A stretch of DNA of 33,409 nt from Rhizobium sp. BK376 (GTDB lineage: Bacteria; Pseudomonadota; Alphaproteobacteria; Rhizobiales; Rhizobiaceae), in NCBI RefSeq assembly GCF_004341625.1, contig NZ_SLZG01000037.1, positions 1-33,409 on the forward strand, in the 5' to 3' direction. Below the pieces are notes generated by a model that was given only the letters and a program-made list of their open reading frames with translations, searched no databases and was not told where the DNA came from. The position numbers and the translations under genes were made by a program. Shown piece after piece: positions 17,024 through 26,688 of this stretch (position 1 is its first letter; every line of letters starts with the position of its first letter).

Positions 17024-17509
17024 ATGGATGTGCAGCTCAGTCAGATCGACGGGAGCGAAGTCAAGTCCGACCGAAACTCCGCTCTCGACGCGCTCATTGA
17101 CTTCTACAACGCGTTCAACCGCGCCGACCTGGTCGGCCTCAAGGCAATCTGGGTAGAGGGCGAGGCGCCGAGCATGGACAATCCAGTCGGATGCATACGA
17201 CGAGGGTGGAAGTCTATTGAAGATGGGTATTCGACGCTCTTCAGCGGCGTGGCGAAGGTACATGTCGCATTCCATGATTTCACAAGCCAAGGCGGATCGG
17301 ATTGGCACCTCTTTGTTGGCCGCGAGCGAGGAAAGTGCGAAACGCCGGCAGGCAGTATCGACCTCGCAATTCGCACGACCAGATGTTTCGTGGTTGCTGC
17401 CGGAAGCTGGCGGCTACTCCATCATCACGGCTCCATCGATGATCCTGCGATGCTCAGGGAGTACCAGCGCATGGTGCTAGGCGAGACGAACCGGACAACA
17501 GGAAGCTGA
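17024..17509 (+). CDS. NTF2-like/SnoaL-fold protein
   Basis: A 161-residue protein of the NTF2-like superfamily: ALDALIDFYNAFNRADLVGL is the opening helix, WVEGEAPSMDNP and IRRGWKSIEDGYSTLF follow, then paired strands VHVAFHDFTS, SIDLAIRTTRCFV and SWRLLHHHGSID. This fold forms a cone-shaped pocket that can hold or isomerise small molecules; substrate unknown. ATG codons exist at 17000, 17003 and 17006, but 17024 has AAGGA nine bases upstream. The PAS kinase begins 96 bases beyond its stop, with palindromic site B in between. Confidence 0.8.
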   Translation: MDVQLSQIDGSEVKSDRNSALDALIDFYNAFNRADLVGLKAIWVEGEAPSMDNPVGCIRRGWKSIEDGYSTLFSGVAKVHVAFHDFTSQGGSDWHLFVGRERGKCETPAGSIDLAIRTTRCFVVAAGSWRLLHHHGSIDDPAMLREYQRMVLGETNRTTGS

Positions 17510-17530
17510 GGTTTGCGCCTCAGTGGCCGA

Positions 17531-17548
17531 CCGATACCTTTGTATAAT
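17531..17548. promoter_or_regulatory. Palindromic site B (ATAC-CTTT-GTAT)
   Basis: Core 17534-17545, perfect 4+4 half-sites, within CCGATACCTTTGTATAAT. Read on the minus strand it equals site A at 17 of 18 bases. It is 60 bases upstream of the second PAS kinase start. Confidence 0.55.
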
Positions 17549-17605
17549 GTCTTCCCGCCCATTTCCGTGGGAGGTCGGAGTTGGCATGCATTGCAAGGGG
17601 GGTCG

Positions 17606-19540
17606 ATGTCTCTTCCAGATAACTCCGACGAGGGCTCCGGAGGGGAGTATGATCCGAACACTTCTCTTTCGGGATTGAAAGAACCCCAACCGCAAATCCC
17701 ATTCGATCCCGGCGCTATGGTCGAGGCGATTCCCGCCGCAGTATGGGTTACGAAGCCCGATGGCATCGTGCAGTTCTTCAACCGGTTCTATCTCGACTAT
17801 GTCGGGCTGTCGCTTGAGGAGGCATTGAAGGAAGGCATCCGTGCCGCTGTCCATCCCGATGACGACCGCGCCTTCGTTCAGTTGTTCGACGAGGTCGGCA
17901 AAAGGAAGCTTGCGCTCCAGTGTGAGCTGCGGATGAGGGGCGCCGATGGGATCTATCGTTGGTTCATATGCAGTTTGAATCCATCTTTCGACGCAAACAG
18001 CAGGCTGCTCGGATGCTGCGGAACATGCATCAACATCGAAGAACGCAAGAAGGTCGAGGCGGAGCTTCGTCGGAATGAAGCATTTCTTGCGCAGGGGCAG
18101 CGGTTGACAGCGACCGGAAGCACCTGGTGGAACGTCAAGACTGGCGAGATAATATGGTCCGAAGAGACCTACCGACAGATGGGATATCCGCCCGACGTCG
18201 CTCCGACGGTCGATCTCGCGATGAACAGGCTGCATCCCGAAGACGCAGAGCGCGTGGCCGCGACAATCCTTGGAAATTCTGCAAAAGGGCTGGACATCGA
18301 CATGGAGCATCGTCTCATGATGCCCGACGGCCGTGTGACCCATTGTCGAATCGTGCTCCACAATCAACAGGACAGCGAAAATCCGGTCTATGTCGGAGCA
18401 ATGGCCAACATCACAGGCTGGAAGGAGTCCGAGGCGAGGGAGCGCCGCAATGCCTTGCTCCTCGCCGCCGGAGAACGCATCGGGAGGACCGGAACCTTCT
18501 CGTGGATTACCGACGGCAAGGACCTGACGGCATCTCCAGAATTTCGGAGGATATTGGAATTCGATGAGAACGAAAACATCACAGTCGAAAAGTGTCTCTC
18601 TCGAATAGTTCCTGAAGACGTCGCGACCCTCATCGGCAAGACGCCCGGGACCTTGGCGGAAATGGCAAACGCCGAGCATGACGTTCGCATCAGGGCAACC
18701 GACGGCTCGATACGGCATATAAAATTCATCGGCCAAGTCGAAACCCGGGAGGATGGTCGGGAGGAATGCCTCGGCGCCGTCCGCGATGTCACCCAACAGA
18801 GACAGGCGGAAGAGATGCTTGATCAGCTTCGGACGGAGTTGTCGCGGCTCACGGGAGCGATGAGCATCGCCGAAATGGCTGCTTCGGTTGCGCACGAGGT
18901 GAATCAGCCGCTTGCAGGGATGGTGGCGAATGCCAGCACGGTCCTGCGGATGCTGTCGACTGAGACACCCGACGTTCCTGCAGCGTTAGAGGCCGCGAGA
19001 AGAGGTTTGAGGGATGCCAACCGAGGCGCCGAGGTCGTACAAAGACTGCGCGCTTTGTTTAGGAAGGAGCTTCCAGTGATGTCTCTGGTGGATCTCAACG
19101 GGGCGGTGCGCGAGGTTCTTCTTCTCCTCCGAAGCAGTATTCGACGCAACAGGATCGCCTTGCGAAGCGAACTAGCACTTGAACTGCCTCTGGTTCGCGG
19201 AGATCGCGTGCAGCTTCAGCAGGTCGTGATGAACATGCTGAAAAACGCAATCGAGACCTTGGAACATGTGTCCGATCGGCCGAAGTCGGTGCAGGTCGTG
19301 ACGGGGCTCACCGGAGACGGCGAGGCGGAGTTTGTCGTACAGGACAATGGTCCGGGTTTGAGGCCCGAGGACATGGCGCGCATGTTCGAACCCTATTACA
19401 CAAGCAAGCCTCACGGTATGGGCGTCGGGCTGTTTTTGAGCAAGTCAATCGTGGAATCGCACGGGGGTCGGATCTTCATGCGGCCGCAAACAGGATTTGG
19501 CGCGGTCTTTGGGTTCACGCTCCCGGTCGCGCGCTCCTGA
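17606..19540 (+). CDS. PAS-PAS-PAS sensor histidine kinase
   Basis: A 644-residue soluble kinase. PAS domains at about 38-146 (AVWVTKPDGIVQFFNRFY, VHPDD), 162-273 (RLTATGSTWWNV, LHPED) and 286-398 (RIGRTGTFSW), then HisKA with H430 in SVAHEVNQPLAGM and an ATPase domain (N-box QQVVMNMLKNAIETL near 535, DNGPGLRP, GMGVGLFLSKSIVESHGG). The H-box is of the FixL/TodS class, which pairs with FixJ-type regulators such as the one 1.4 kb upstream. Start 17606 has AAGGGGGG just before it; the open frame upstream overlaps nothing useful. Site B lies in its leader, which suggests autoregulation within the module. No haem-binding signature is obvious in the PAS domains. Confidence 0.93.
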   Translation: MSLPDNSDEGSGGEYDPNTSLSGLKEPQPQIPFDPGAMVEAIPAAVWVTKPDGIVQFFNRFYLDYVGLSLEEALKEGIRAAVHPDDDRAFVQLFDEVGKRKLALQCELRMRGADGIYRWFICSLNPSFDANSRLLGCCGTCINIEERKKVEAELRRNEAFLAQGQRLTATGSTWWNVKTGEIIWSEETYRQMGYPPDVAPTVDLAMNRLHPEDAERVAATILGNSAKGLDIDMEHRLMMPDGRVTHCRIVLHNQQDSENPVYVGAMANITGWKESEARERRNALLLAAGERIGRTGTFSWITDGKDLTASPEFRRILEFDENENITVEKCLSRIVPEDVATLIGKTPGTLAEMANAEHDVRIRATDGSIRHIKFIGQVETREDGREECLGAVRDVTQQRQAEEMLDQLRTELSRLTGAMSIAEMAASVAHEVNQPLAGMVANASTVLRMLSTETPDVPAALEAARRGLRDANRGAEVVQRLRALFRKELPVMSLVDLNGAVREVLLLLRSSIRRNRIALRSELALELPLVRGDRVQLQQVVMNMLKNAIETLEHVSDRPKSVQVVTGLTGDGEAEFVVQDNGPGLRPEDMARMFEPYYTSKPHGMGVGLFLSKSIVESHGGRIFMRPQTGFGAVFGFTLPVARS

Positions 19541-19574
19541 GATCGGACCAGGCCATATCCATCGCGATCCGATC
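19541..19574 (+). terminator. Inverted repeat directly after the second kinase
   Basis: GATCGGA (19541-19547) starts right after the TGA stop and pairs with TCCGATC (19568-19574) over a 20-base loop. A weak terminator or processing hairpin is possible; there is no T tract. Confidence 0.3.
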
Positions 19575-19650
19575 ACTCACGGCGCAGCGTTGCAAAAAGT
19601 CGAAGCATGGCTTCCGCTGCTGGGTTGGTGAAGCGACTCGTTAAACGACA

Positions 19651-19679
19651 ACACCAAGGTATTGCCGATACCAAAGTTC
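19651..19679. promoter_or_regulatory. Palindromic sites E1 and E2 upstream of the alcohol dehydrogenase
   Basis: E1 is ACAC-CAAG-GTAT (19651-19662) and E2 is ATAC-CAAA-GTTC (19668-19679), in the same orientation, starts 17 bases apart, 145-173 bases before the start of the dehydrogenase gene. E1 deviates at one base from the best site; E2 has an intact left half only. Confidence 0.4.
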
Positions 19680-19823
19680 AAGTGCGTGTCCTCGCTCCTG
19701 CACACAAGATCGACCTCTACCGCGTAGGCCTCGCCATACGTCGGTGGCGGCTTGTAGATCACTTCCTGCGAGCATTGTGAAAAGTCGAATGCAGTCTATT
19801 AACAAGCAGAAAAGAGGACTTCC

Positions 19824-20870
19824 ATGCCTACCATCGCAAAAGGGTACGCGGCGACCGATGCTTCGAAGCCGCTTTCGCCGTTTACATTCGAGCGTCGAGA
19901 TCCCAATCCTGAAGACGTGGTCATCGAAATCAAGTATGTCGGCATCTGCCACACCGATATCCACTCGGCCCGAAACGAATGGAAGAACGCGGTCTACCCG
20001 ATGGTGCCGGGCCACGAGATTGCCGGCGTCGTTACCGCAGTCGGTTCCGAGGTCAGGAAGTTCAAGGTCGGCGACAGGGTCGGCGTTGGCTGCTTCGTCG
20101 ACAGTTGCGTCGGTTGCGCTTCCCGCGACCTGGACAACGAACAATACATGCCTGGACTGGTCCTTACGTACAATGCCGTCGAGGCCGACGGAAAGACGGC
20201 GACGCAGGGAGGGTATTCCGATCATATTGTCGTCAAGGAGGGATATGTCCTGTCCATTCCGGACAATCTTCCGCTCGACGCCGCAGCTCCGCTTCTGTGC
20301 GCAGGCGTGACCCTCTATTCGCCCCTTCGGCATTGGCACGCTGGTCCGGGCAAGAAGGTCGCCATCATTGGCATGGGCGGTCTCGGACACATGGGCGTTA
20401 AGCTCGGTTCGGCGATGGGCGCGGACATAACGGTGCTTTCCCAATCCCTTTCGAAAAAGGAGGACGGACTGAAGCTGGGCGCCAAGGAGTACTACACGAC
20501 TAGCGACACCACCACGTTTGAAAAGCTGGCTCGCAGCTTTGACCTCGTCCTCTGCACCGTCTCCGCGGAAATTGACTGGAACGCTTACCTTAATCTCCTG
20601 AAGGTCGATGGGACTATGGTACTGCTCGGCGTTCCTGAGCATGCGATCCCGGTCCATGCTTTCTCTCTAATCCCGGCACGCCGGAGTCTTGCCGGATCAC
20701 TGATCGGGTCGATCAAGGAGACGCAGGAGATGTTGGACTTCTGCGGCAAGCACAGGATCGTTTCCGAAATCGAGAAGATCAAAATTCAGGAAGTCAACGA
20801 AGCGTTCGATCGCGTTCTGAAAAGCGACGTGCGGTACCGGTTCGTTATCGACATGGCTTCGCTAGCCTGA
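19824..20870 (+). CDS. Zinc-type alcohol dehydrogenase (CAD/YahK-like MDR family)
   Basis: A 348-residue medium-chain dehydrogenase. Catalytic zinc ligands C42 (VGICHTDIH), H64-E65 (PGHEIAGVV) and C159 (LLCAGVTLY) are present, as is the Rossmann motif IIGMGGLGHMGVKLG. It would interconvert an alcohol and an aldehyde with NAD(P)H. The structural-zinc lobe is unusual: C95 and C98 are kept, but the third and fourth cysteines are replaced by R101 and M109 (CVGCASRDLDNEQYM). AGAGGA lies six bases before the ATG. Two palindromic sites are upstream. The minus-strand frame across it is a shadow. Confidence 0.93.
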   Translation: MPTIAKGYAATDASKPLSPFTFERRDPNPEDVVIEIKYVGICHTDIHSARNEWKNAVYPMVPGHEIAGVVTAVGSEVRKFKVGDRVGVGCFVDSCVGCASRDLDNEQYMPGLVLTYNAVEADGKTATQGGYSDHIVVKEGYVLSIPDNLPLDAAAPLLCAGVTLYSPLRHWHAGPGKKVAIIGMGGLGHMGVKLGSAMGADITVLSQSLSKKEDGLKLGAKEYYTTSDTTTFEKLARSFDLVLCTVSAEIDWNAYLNLLKVDGTMVLLGVPEHAIPVHAFSLIPARRSLAGSLIGSIKETQEMLDFCGKHRIVSEIEKIKIQEVNEAFDRVLKSDVRYRFVIDMASLA

Positions 20871-21138
20871 GTAACGGTTTGGTCGGAGCGCATTGACCAT
20901 GTCTATCCGACGCGGAACGAGCGGTGCGAAGTCCTGGACATATACGTGCGCCGGGACTCTATCGACGACGCCGTCGACGGCGGATATTGCCGATCGACGG
21001 ATTTTGATTCTAAATTGTTGCGCCTTCGGGATGCGGGAGGGCTTGCAAAGTCAGTAGACGAGTGGCTCCGCATCGAGTGACGAAACGTCGCGACAGACCA
21101 GGTGTCACTCGTTTGGTTTTCGTCGAAGCGGGTGCCGA

Positions 21139-24100
21139 ATGACGACTGAAGGGGCCGTTGCAGGCTCGGCAGTTTATGAATTGCGACCAGTTCGCGTTGG
21201 AGCGGACTTCATCCTGCATCGCGGCTTCGAGAAAACCACTCGAAAGCCTGTACTTGCCGTTTCACCTGCGTCTCGACCATTCGATCCCCTCTTACGGGAC
21301 AGACTCGAACACGAGTTTTCTATTGCGGGGAAAATCGATCGGAAGTGGGCGGCGAGACCGCTCGAGATCATCAGGCATCGGGACGCCGACGTTCTCATCT
21401 TGGAAGATCCCGGTGGCACTCCGTTGGACGCCCTACTCGACAGACAGCCAGGACGGAGGCTGGAGCTCGGTCTCTTCCTAAGGATCGCGGTAGGGCTTTC
21501 GCAGTCTCTTGGTCAAGTCCATGAGCAAGGATTGATACACAAGGACGTCAAGCCGGAAAATGCTCTCGTCGGTGACGCCGGACACGTGTGGCTCCTTGGC
21601 TTCGGTGTGGCGGCCGAATTGGCGCGGCAGCGTCAGGCCCCTAGATCTCTCACGTACATCGCCGGAACACTCGCCTACATGTCTCCGGAGCAGACGGGGC
21701 GTGTTAACCGAAGCATCGACGTGCGAAGCGACCTATATTCACTCGGCGCGACGCTGTTCGAACTTTTAACCGGCGCGCCGCCCTTCGACGCCGTGGAGCC
21801 GATGGAACTCATCCACTGCCATATTGCGCGGCAGCCGCCCTCGGTGAAGGAACGGGTCCCCGAGACGCCGAGCGTGTTGTCCGCGATAGTCGAGAAGCTT
21901 CTGGCGAAATCTGCCGACGATCGATACCAGTCCACAGCTGGACTGGAGCGTGACCTTCAAAGATGCCTCGACGCTTGGTCTTCGCAAAACTGCATAGAGG
22001 ATTTCGCGCTCGGGATATCCGACGGCCCGGCAAGGCTCGTCATCCCGGAAAGGCTTTACGGACGATCCGTCGAAATGGCCGCGCTGAAATCGGCTTGCGA
22101 ACGGATCATGGGGGGCGCAAGCTCGGAGCTGTTTCTCGTCGGCGGCCAGCCCGGCGCGGGAAAATCCTTTCTTGTTCGCGAATTCATATCGCGGCAAGCG
22201 CCTGCGGGCATCTTGTTTGCTGCCACAAAATTCGAAGCTCACCTCCGGAACAGCCCGCTCGCCTGCGTCGCGCCCGCGCTGCAGGTTCTCGTAAAGAATG
22301 TCCTGAGCAGAGACCGTGCCGAAGTTCAAGGCTGGACGAGACAGTTTAAGGAGGTGCTAGCTGCGAACGCCCGGCCGGTGATGGATCTCGTTCCGGAACT
22401 GGGTTTCGTGCTGGGATCGACACCTCCGGCGGCGGACCTGCCGCCACCCGAGACAACGCGACGCTTTCAAGCGGTTCTGCGAGATTTCGTCGGGCTGTTC
22501 GCACGGCCGGATCATCCGCTGGTTTTGTTCCTGGACGATCTGCAGTGGGTCGACCGCGCAAGCCTCGACCTCGTCGAACAGCTGCTCGTCCATGCCGACG
22601 AGCCCGCAAGCGTTCTGATCATCGGGACGTACCGACAAAACGAGGTACACGACGACCATCGGCTGATCCAAAAACTTGCCACCCTGCGTTCGAAAGGAGC
22701 GGCGATCACGGAAGTTTCGCTCCAGCCTCTGGAGGAGGAAGATCTCGGTCGGATGATTTGCGACGCCTTGCACTCCGATCCTGCATACTCTCGTTCGCTT
22801 TCGCACCTGGTCCAAGGCAAGACAGGCGGCAATCCTTTCTTCGCAATTCAATTCCTTCATTCGCTGGAGGACGACGGATTGCTGGCCGTCGATCGCACGA
22901 ACCGGCGATGGATCTGGGACGAGCCCGGCATCCGTAGCCGAAACTATAGCGACAACATCGTAGATCTGATGGTCGTCACGTTGAAGAAGCTATCCACCGG
23001 AACGAGAGACGCTCTCTGTTGGCTTTCATGCTTTTCTTCCACGGCAAACATCGAGCTTCTGGCCGCCGCTTGCGCGGTGACGGTGCAGGAACTCCACGAA
23101 CTGCTTCGGGAGGCCGCCAGGGCAGAATTGGTCGCATGCTCCGATGACGGCTACGCATTCGAGCACGATCGGATCAAGGATGCGTCCTATTCGCTGATCC
23201 CTGAAGAGATGAGGTCCTGGCGGCATCTTAGGATCGGCCGACTGCTGCTGGCCGACTCGAGCCTGGAAGAGCCCGACGCCGGAATATACAAGGTCGTAGA
23301 ACAGTTCAGTCGCGGCAGGAAGACCATCGAGACCGCTGACGAAATCCTTCAAGTAGCGAAATTGAATTTGGTGGCGGCAAAGCTCTCCAAGAATTCTGCG
23401 GAACATGCCGCCGCGCTGTCCTACCTGAGGGAGGTCGATGAACTCCTGCCCCCGGACCGTTGGTCCTCCCACTATGCCATGGCCTTCGATTGCGAGCTGA
23501 CTTTGGCCGAGTGCGAGTTCGTCATGGGCGATACGGCGAGCGCCGAGAAACGGCTCGAGCTGTTAGCCGATCGTGCAGTGACGTTAATTGACCAGGCTGC
23601 AGTCGCCTGTCTTCGCGTCGATCTGTATGTCGTCCTCATGAGGCCGCAGCGTGCCCTGCAGATAGGCGCCGATTTTCTTCAGACGGCGGGGTTTGCCATA
23701 CGGCTCGACCCGTCGGACGACGACGTACGTAGGGCGAAATCACGTGTGTCGGATCTGATGAATGGAAGGATGGTCGAAGACCTGCTTGACCTGCCGATAA
23801 TGACCGACCCGAATGAAGAAGCGACGATCAACGTGCTGAACAGGCTGGTCTTGTCTGCTCTATATGGGAACACCACACTTCATTACTTGATCATTTTGCT
23901 TATGGTCGAATACAGCATCCGCAAGGGCAACAGCGCAGCTTCCGTACTCGGATATGTTTCGTTCGGCCGCTTCCTCATCACCGAGCACTCCGAATTCCAA
24001 ACCGGGTACCGGTTCGGCAGGCTTGCTCTGGATTTGATAGAAAAGAAGGAACTGACCACCTTCAAGGCTCGTGCGTATTTCAGCTTCGGGACCGGCGTTA

Positions 24101-26685
24101 GCTCCTGGTCACAGCACCTGCGTGTTGGACGTTCGTACCTTCGGATCGGACTTCAAGAGGCTAAGCGTAACGGCGACACCCTCTACGTCGGTTATAGTCT
24201 GAGCAACCTGGTCGGAAACGCGATCTCGTCGGGAACAAGCTTAGACGAGGTCGATCGGATGGCGATCGATGCGCTCAAGTTCGCGCTTGGTTCCGAATTC
24301 CAGATCGCGGCGGGGTTCGTCCTTGGACAGTTGCGTCTGACAAGGTCTTTGACCGGGCTCCCTGTGGACTTCAGAGGGCTTGAAGGTTCCGAGTTTCATG
24401 CCGATGATTTCGAACGCGACCTGCTGTGGGCTCGACATCCGCAGACTGTCTCGGACATCTATTGGAGCAGGCGGCTTCAAGCACTGGTATTCCTTGGAGA
24501 CTACGGTGCGGCGATCGAAGCCGCCCAGCTCGTGAAGACACTTCTCACTACGCCGTGGCCCAATATCGAGGGCGCCGAATATCATTTTTACAAAGCGATC
24601 GCCTATTCCAGACGCCTCGCGAACCACGACGGTGCGGTTTCGCCGACAGACGCCTTGGAGCGGATCAGAGAACATCACCGGCGGCTCGAAGCCTGGTCTG
24701 TGCATTCCCCGGATAATCTTTCATGCCGTGCGGTTCTTCTCGGAGCGGAAATAGCACGTCTCGAAGGACGCCAGGCGGATTCCGAAGCTCTGTTTGAAAA
24801 GGCCATACACTTGGCGCGGGAACAAGGCTTTGTACAAGTGGAGGCGTTGGCGTGCGAAATGGCCGCGGCGTCCTACGGCGCGCGTGGCCTTCGAGAAATT
24901 CAAGAATATTTCCTGTCGAAAGCGTGCGAGGCCTATGGTCGATGGGGCGCAGGCGCAGTTCTGCGAAGGATGGGGGTAGAGCCCGATGACATCTATCCAA
25001 CCCGCAAGCCTGCCTCACAGCGGTCGCCGCTAGGAGAGCAATTGGACGCGGCGGCGGTCGTGAGAGCTTCCCAGGCTATTTCCGGAGAAATGCGTCTGCC
25101 TGAACTCATCGACCAGATCATGCATATCGTGCTTGAGAACGCAGGGGCGGAACGCGGATTGCTCATGCTCATGCAAGACGAAGTCCCGGTGGTCGTCGCA
25201 GAAGCTCGAACTTTGCCCGGAGCAATTGATGTCGTCGTCAGAGAATCTCCCGCGACGCCGGACGATCTGCCGCAATCTGTACTGGGATATGCGATCAGGG
25301 CCCGGCAGCACGTGATCCTGGAGGACGCGGTCGCCGACGACGTATATTCGAATGACGACTACATCACGCGGAACCGGTCCAAATCGATCCTATGCATGCT
25401 CATCGTTAGACAAACCAGAGTCATCGGTGTTCTCTATCTCGAAAACAACCTCACTTCCGGCGCATTTACGCAGGAGCGACTGAGCGTCATCGACCTTCTG
25501 GCGTCCCAGGCGGCGATCTCGCTTGAAAACGCCAAACTCTATAAAGGTCTGCAGAGGAGCGAGACCTTCCTTGCCCAAGGGCAGATGATCAGCAACACCG
25601 GGAGTTTCGGCTGGAGTGCCGCTTCGGGCGAATTCTTTTGGTCGCGCGAGCTTTATGACATTCTCGAATATCCGCCGACCACAAAGGCTTCGATCGAGCT
25701 GGCGCTGCAGCGCGTCCATCCAGACGATCGGACCACGGTAGGTGCGATGGTCGAAAACGCCATGCGCCAGGGAGCGGATTTTGACAGCGACCACCGTCTC
25801 TGGATGCCAGACGGCCGTATCAAGCATGTTCATGCCATCGGTCGTGCGCTTCACAACGGCGATCTCGATTTCGTAGGATCCGTGCGCGACGTTACTGAAC
25901 GGGTCGCAAACGAGGAGGCCCTGCGGGAGGTGAAAAGCGATCTGGCCCATGTGGCGCGGGTCACCACTCTCAACGCGATGACGGCGTCGATAGCGCACGA
26001 GGTCAACCAGCCGCTATCCGGCATTATAACGAATGGCCACACCGGGATGCGCCTGTTGTCGATGAACCCTCCGGACCTTGCTGGCGTGGCAGAGACAATA
26101 CAGAGGACGATACGAGACGCCAACAGAGCCTCCGACGTCATCAATCGCTTGCGGGCCATGATCAAGAAGCAAGCGGCAGTTACGGAACTTGTTAATCTCA
26201 ACGAGGCCGCGCAGGAGGTGATCGTCCTTTCGACGAGCGAACTGCAGAAGGCCAAGGTACTCGTCCGGACAGAATATCGCGACTTGTTGCCCTTGATTCG
26301 CGTAGACCGCGTTCAACTGCAACAGGTCATCCTCAATTTGCTGCTGAATGCGATCGAGGCTTTGACCGGCGTGACCGATCGCCCGCGAGAAATTACTATA
26401 AGAACGAGCGTGCAGCTGGATGGCTCGGCAAGACTCGACGTCCATGATGTGGGCATCGGCATCGAGGACAAGACCATGGATCGTCTTTTCGAGCCATTCT
26501 TCACGACGAAGGCAACTGGCATGGGCGTCGGACTTTCGATATGCCGCTCGATAATCGCCGGGCTTGACGGGCAGCTATGGGTGACACAGAACGATGGTCC
26601 TGGATCCACTTTCAGCTTCAGCATTCCTGCCGCCGGGACCGCTTCTGACGGCATCGGAGAACGCGATGCCGTCAGCGGGAGATAG
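21139..26685 (+). CDS. Giant Ser/Thr-kinase-like, AAA-ATPase, GAF, PAS, histidine kinase fusion
   Basis: An 1848-residue protein. Residues 1-275 are a protein-kinase-like domain (H134-K-D136-VKPEN, YMSPEQTG, RSDLYSLG) in which the usual DFG aspartate is glycine (G154-F-G). Then an AAA/STAND-type ATPase (Walker A GGQPGAGKS 335-343; Walker B LVLFLDD ending D466-D467), a long helical repeat region (about 620-1300), GAF (1314-1469), PAS of the same type as in the other kinases (1477-1589, ISNTGSFGW, VHPDD), HisKA with H1620 in IAHEVNQPLSG and an ATPase domain (1722-1832). This architecture is a known family in proteobacteria; ligand unknown. The GFG form also occurs in the family, so the first domain may be a pseudokinase. 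The MFS gene follows with only three bases between the stop and its ATG, so they are co-transcribed. Confidence 0.95.
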   Translation: MTTEGAVAGSAVYELRPVRVGADFILHRGFEKTTRKPVLAVSPASRPFDPLLRDRLEHEFSIAGKIDRKWAARPLEIIRHRDADVLILEDPGGTPLDALLDRQPGRRLELGLFLRIAVGLSQSLGQVHEQGLIHKDVKPENALVGDAGHVWLLGFGVAAELARQRQAPRSLTYIAGTLAYMSPEQTGRVNRSIDVRSDLYSLGATLFELLTGAPPFDAVEPMELIHCHIARQPPSVKERVPETPSVLSAIVEKLLAKSADDRYQSTAGLERDLQRCLDAWSSQNCIEDFALGISDGPARLVIPERLYGRSVEMAALKSACERIMGGASSELFLVGGQPGAGKSFLVREFISRQAPAGILFAATKFEAHLRNSPLACVAPALQVLVKNVLSRDRAEVQGWTRQFKEVLAANARPVMDLVPELGFVLGSTPPAADLPPPETTRRFQAVLRDFVGLFARPDHPLVLFLDDLQWVDRASLDLVEQLLVHADEPASVLIIGTYRQNEVHDDHRLIQKLATLRSKGAAITEVSLQPLEEEDLGRMICDALHSDPAYSRSLSHLVQGKTGGNPFFAIQFLHSLEDDGLLAVDRTNRRWIWDEPGIRSRNYSDNIVDLMVVTLKKLSTGTRDALCWLSCFSSTANIELLAAACAVTVQELHELLREAARAELVACSDDGYAFEHDRIKDASYSLIPEEMRSWRHLRIGRLLLADSSLEEPDAGIYKVVEQFSRGRKTIETADEILQVAKLNLVAAKLSKNSAEHAAALSYLREVDELLPPDRWSSHYAMAFDCELTLAECEFVMGDTASAEKRLELLADRAVTLIDQAAVACLRVDLYVVLMRPQRALQIGADFLQTAGFAIRLDPSDDDVRRAKSRVSDLMNGRMVEDLLDLPIMTDPNEEATINVLNRLVLSALYGNTTLHYLIILLMVEYSIRKGNSAASVLGYVSFGRFLITEHSEFQTGYRFGRLALDLIEKKELTTFKARAYFSFGTGVSSWSQHLRVGRSYLRIGLQEAKRNGDTLYVGYSLSNLVGNAISSGTSLDEVDRMAIDALKFALGSEFQIAAGFVLGQLRLTRSLTGLPVDFRGLEGSEFHADDFERDLLWARHPQTVSDIYWSRRLQALVFLGDYGAAIEAAQLVKTLLTTPWPNIEGAEYHFYKAIAYSRRLANHDGAVSPTDALERIREHHRRLEAWSVHSPDNLSCRAVLLGAEIARLEGRQADSEALFEKAIHLAREQGFVQVEALACEMAAASYGARGLREIQEYFLSKACEAYGRWGAGAVLRRMGVEPDDIYPTRKPASQRSPLGEQLDAAAVVRASQAISGEMRLPELIDQIMHIVLENAGAERGLLMLMQDEVPVVVAEARTLPGAIDVVVRESPATPDDLPQSVLGYAIRARQHVILEDAVADDVYSNDDYITRNRSKSILCMLIVRQTRVIGVLYLENNLTSGAFTQERLSVIDLLASQAAISLENAKLYKGLQRSETFLAQGQMISNTGSFGWSAASGEFFWSRELYDILEYPPTTKASIELALQRVHPDDRTTVGAMVENAMRQGADFDSDHRLWMPDGRIKHVHAIGRALHNGDLDFVGSVRDVTERVANEEALREVKSDLAHVARVTTLNAMTASIAHEVNQPLSGIITNGHTGMRLLSMNPPDLAGVAETIQRTIRDANRASDVINRLRAMIKKQAAVTELVNLNEAAQEVIVLSTSELQKAKVLVRTEYRDLLPLIRVDRVQLQQVILNLLLNAIEALTGVTDRPREITIRTSVQLDGSARLDVHDVGIGIEDKTMDRLFEPFFTTKATGMGVGLSICRSIIAGLDGQLWVTQNDGPGSTFSFSIPAAGTASDGIGERDAVSGR

Positions 26686-26688
26686 GTG

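Noticed and set aside
17477..18895. 472-residue open frame on the minus strand
   Set aside because: Lies antisense to the second PAS kinase, has no domain motifs and no ribosome site; it results from high-GC codon bias.
19641..20657. 338-residue open frame on the minus strand
   Set aside because: Antisense to the alcohol dehydrogenase, with no recognisable motifs.
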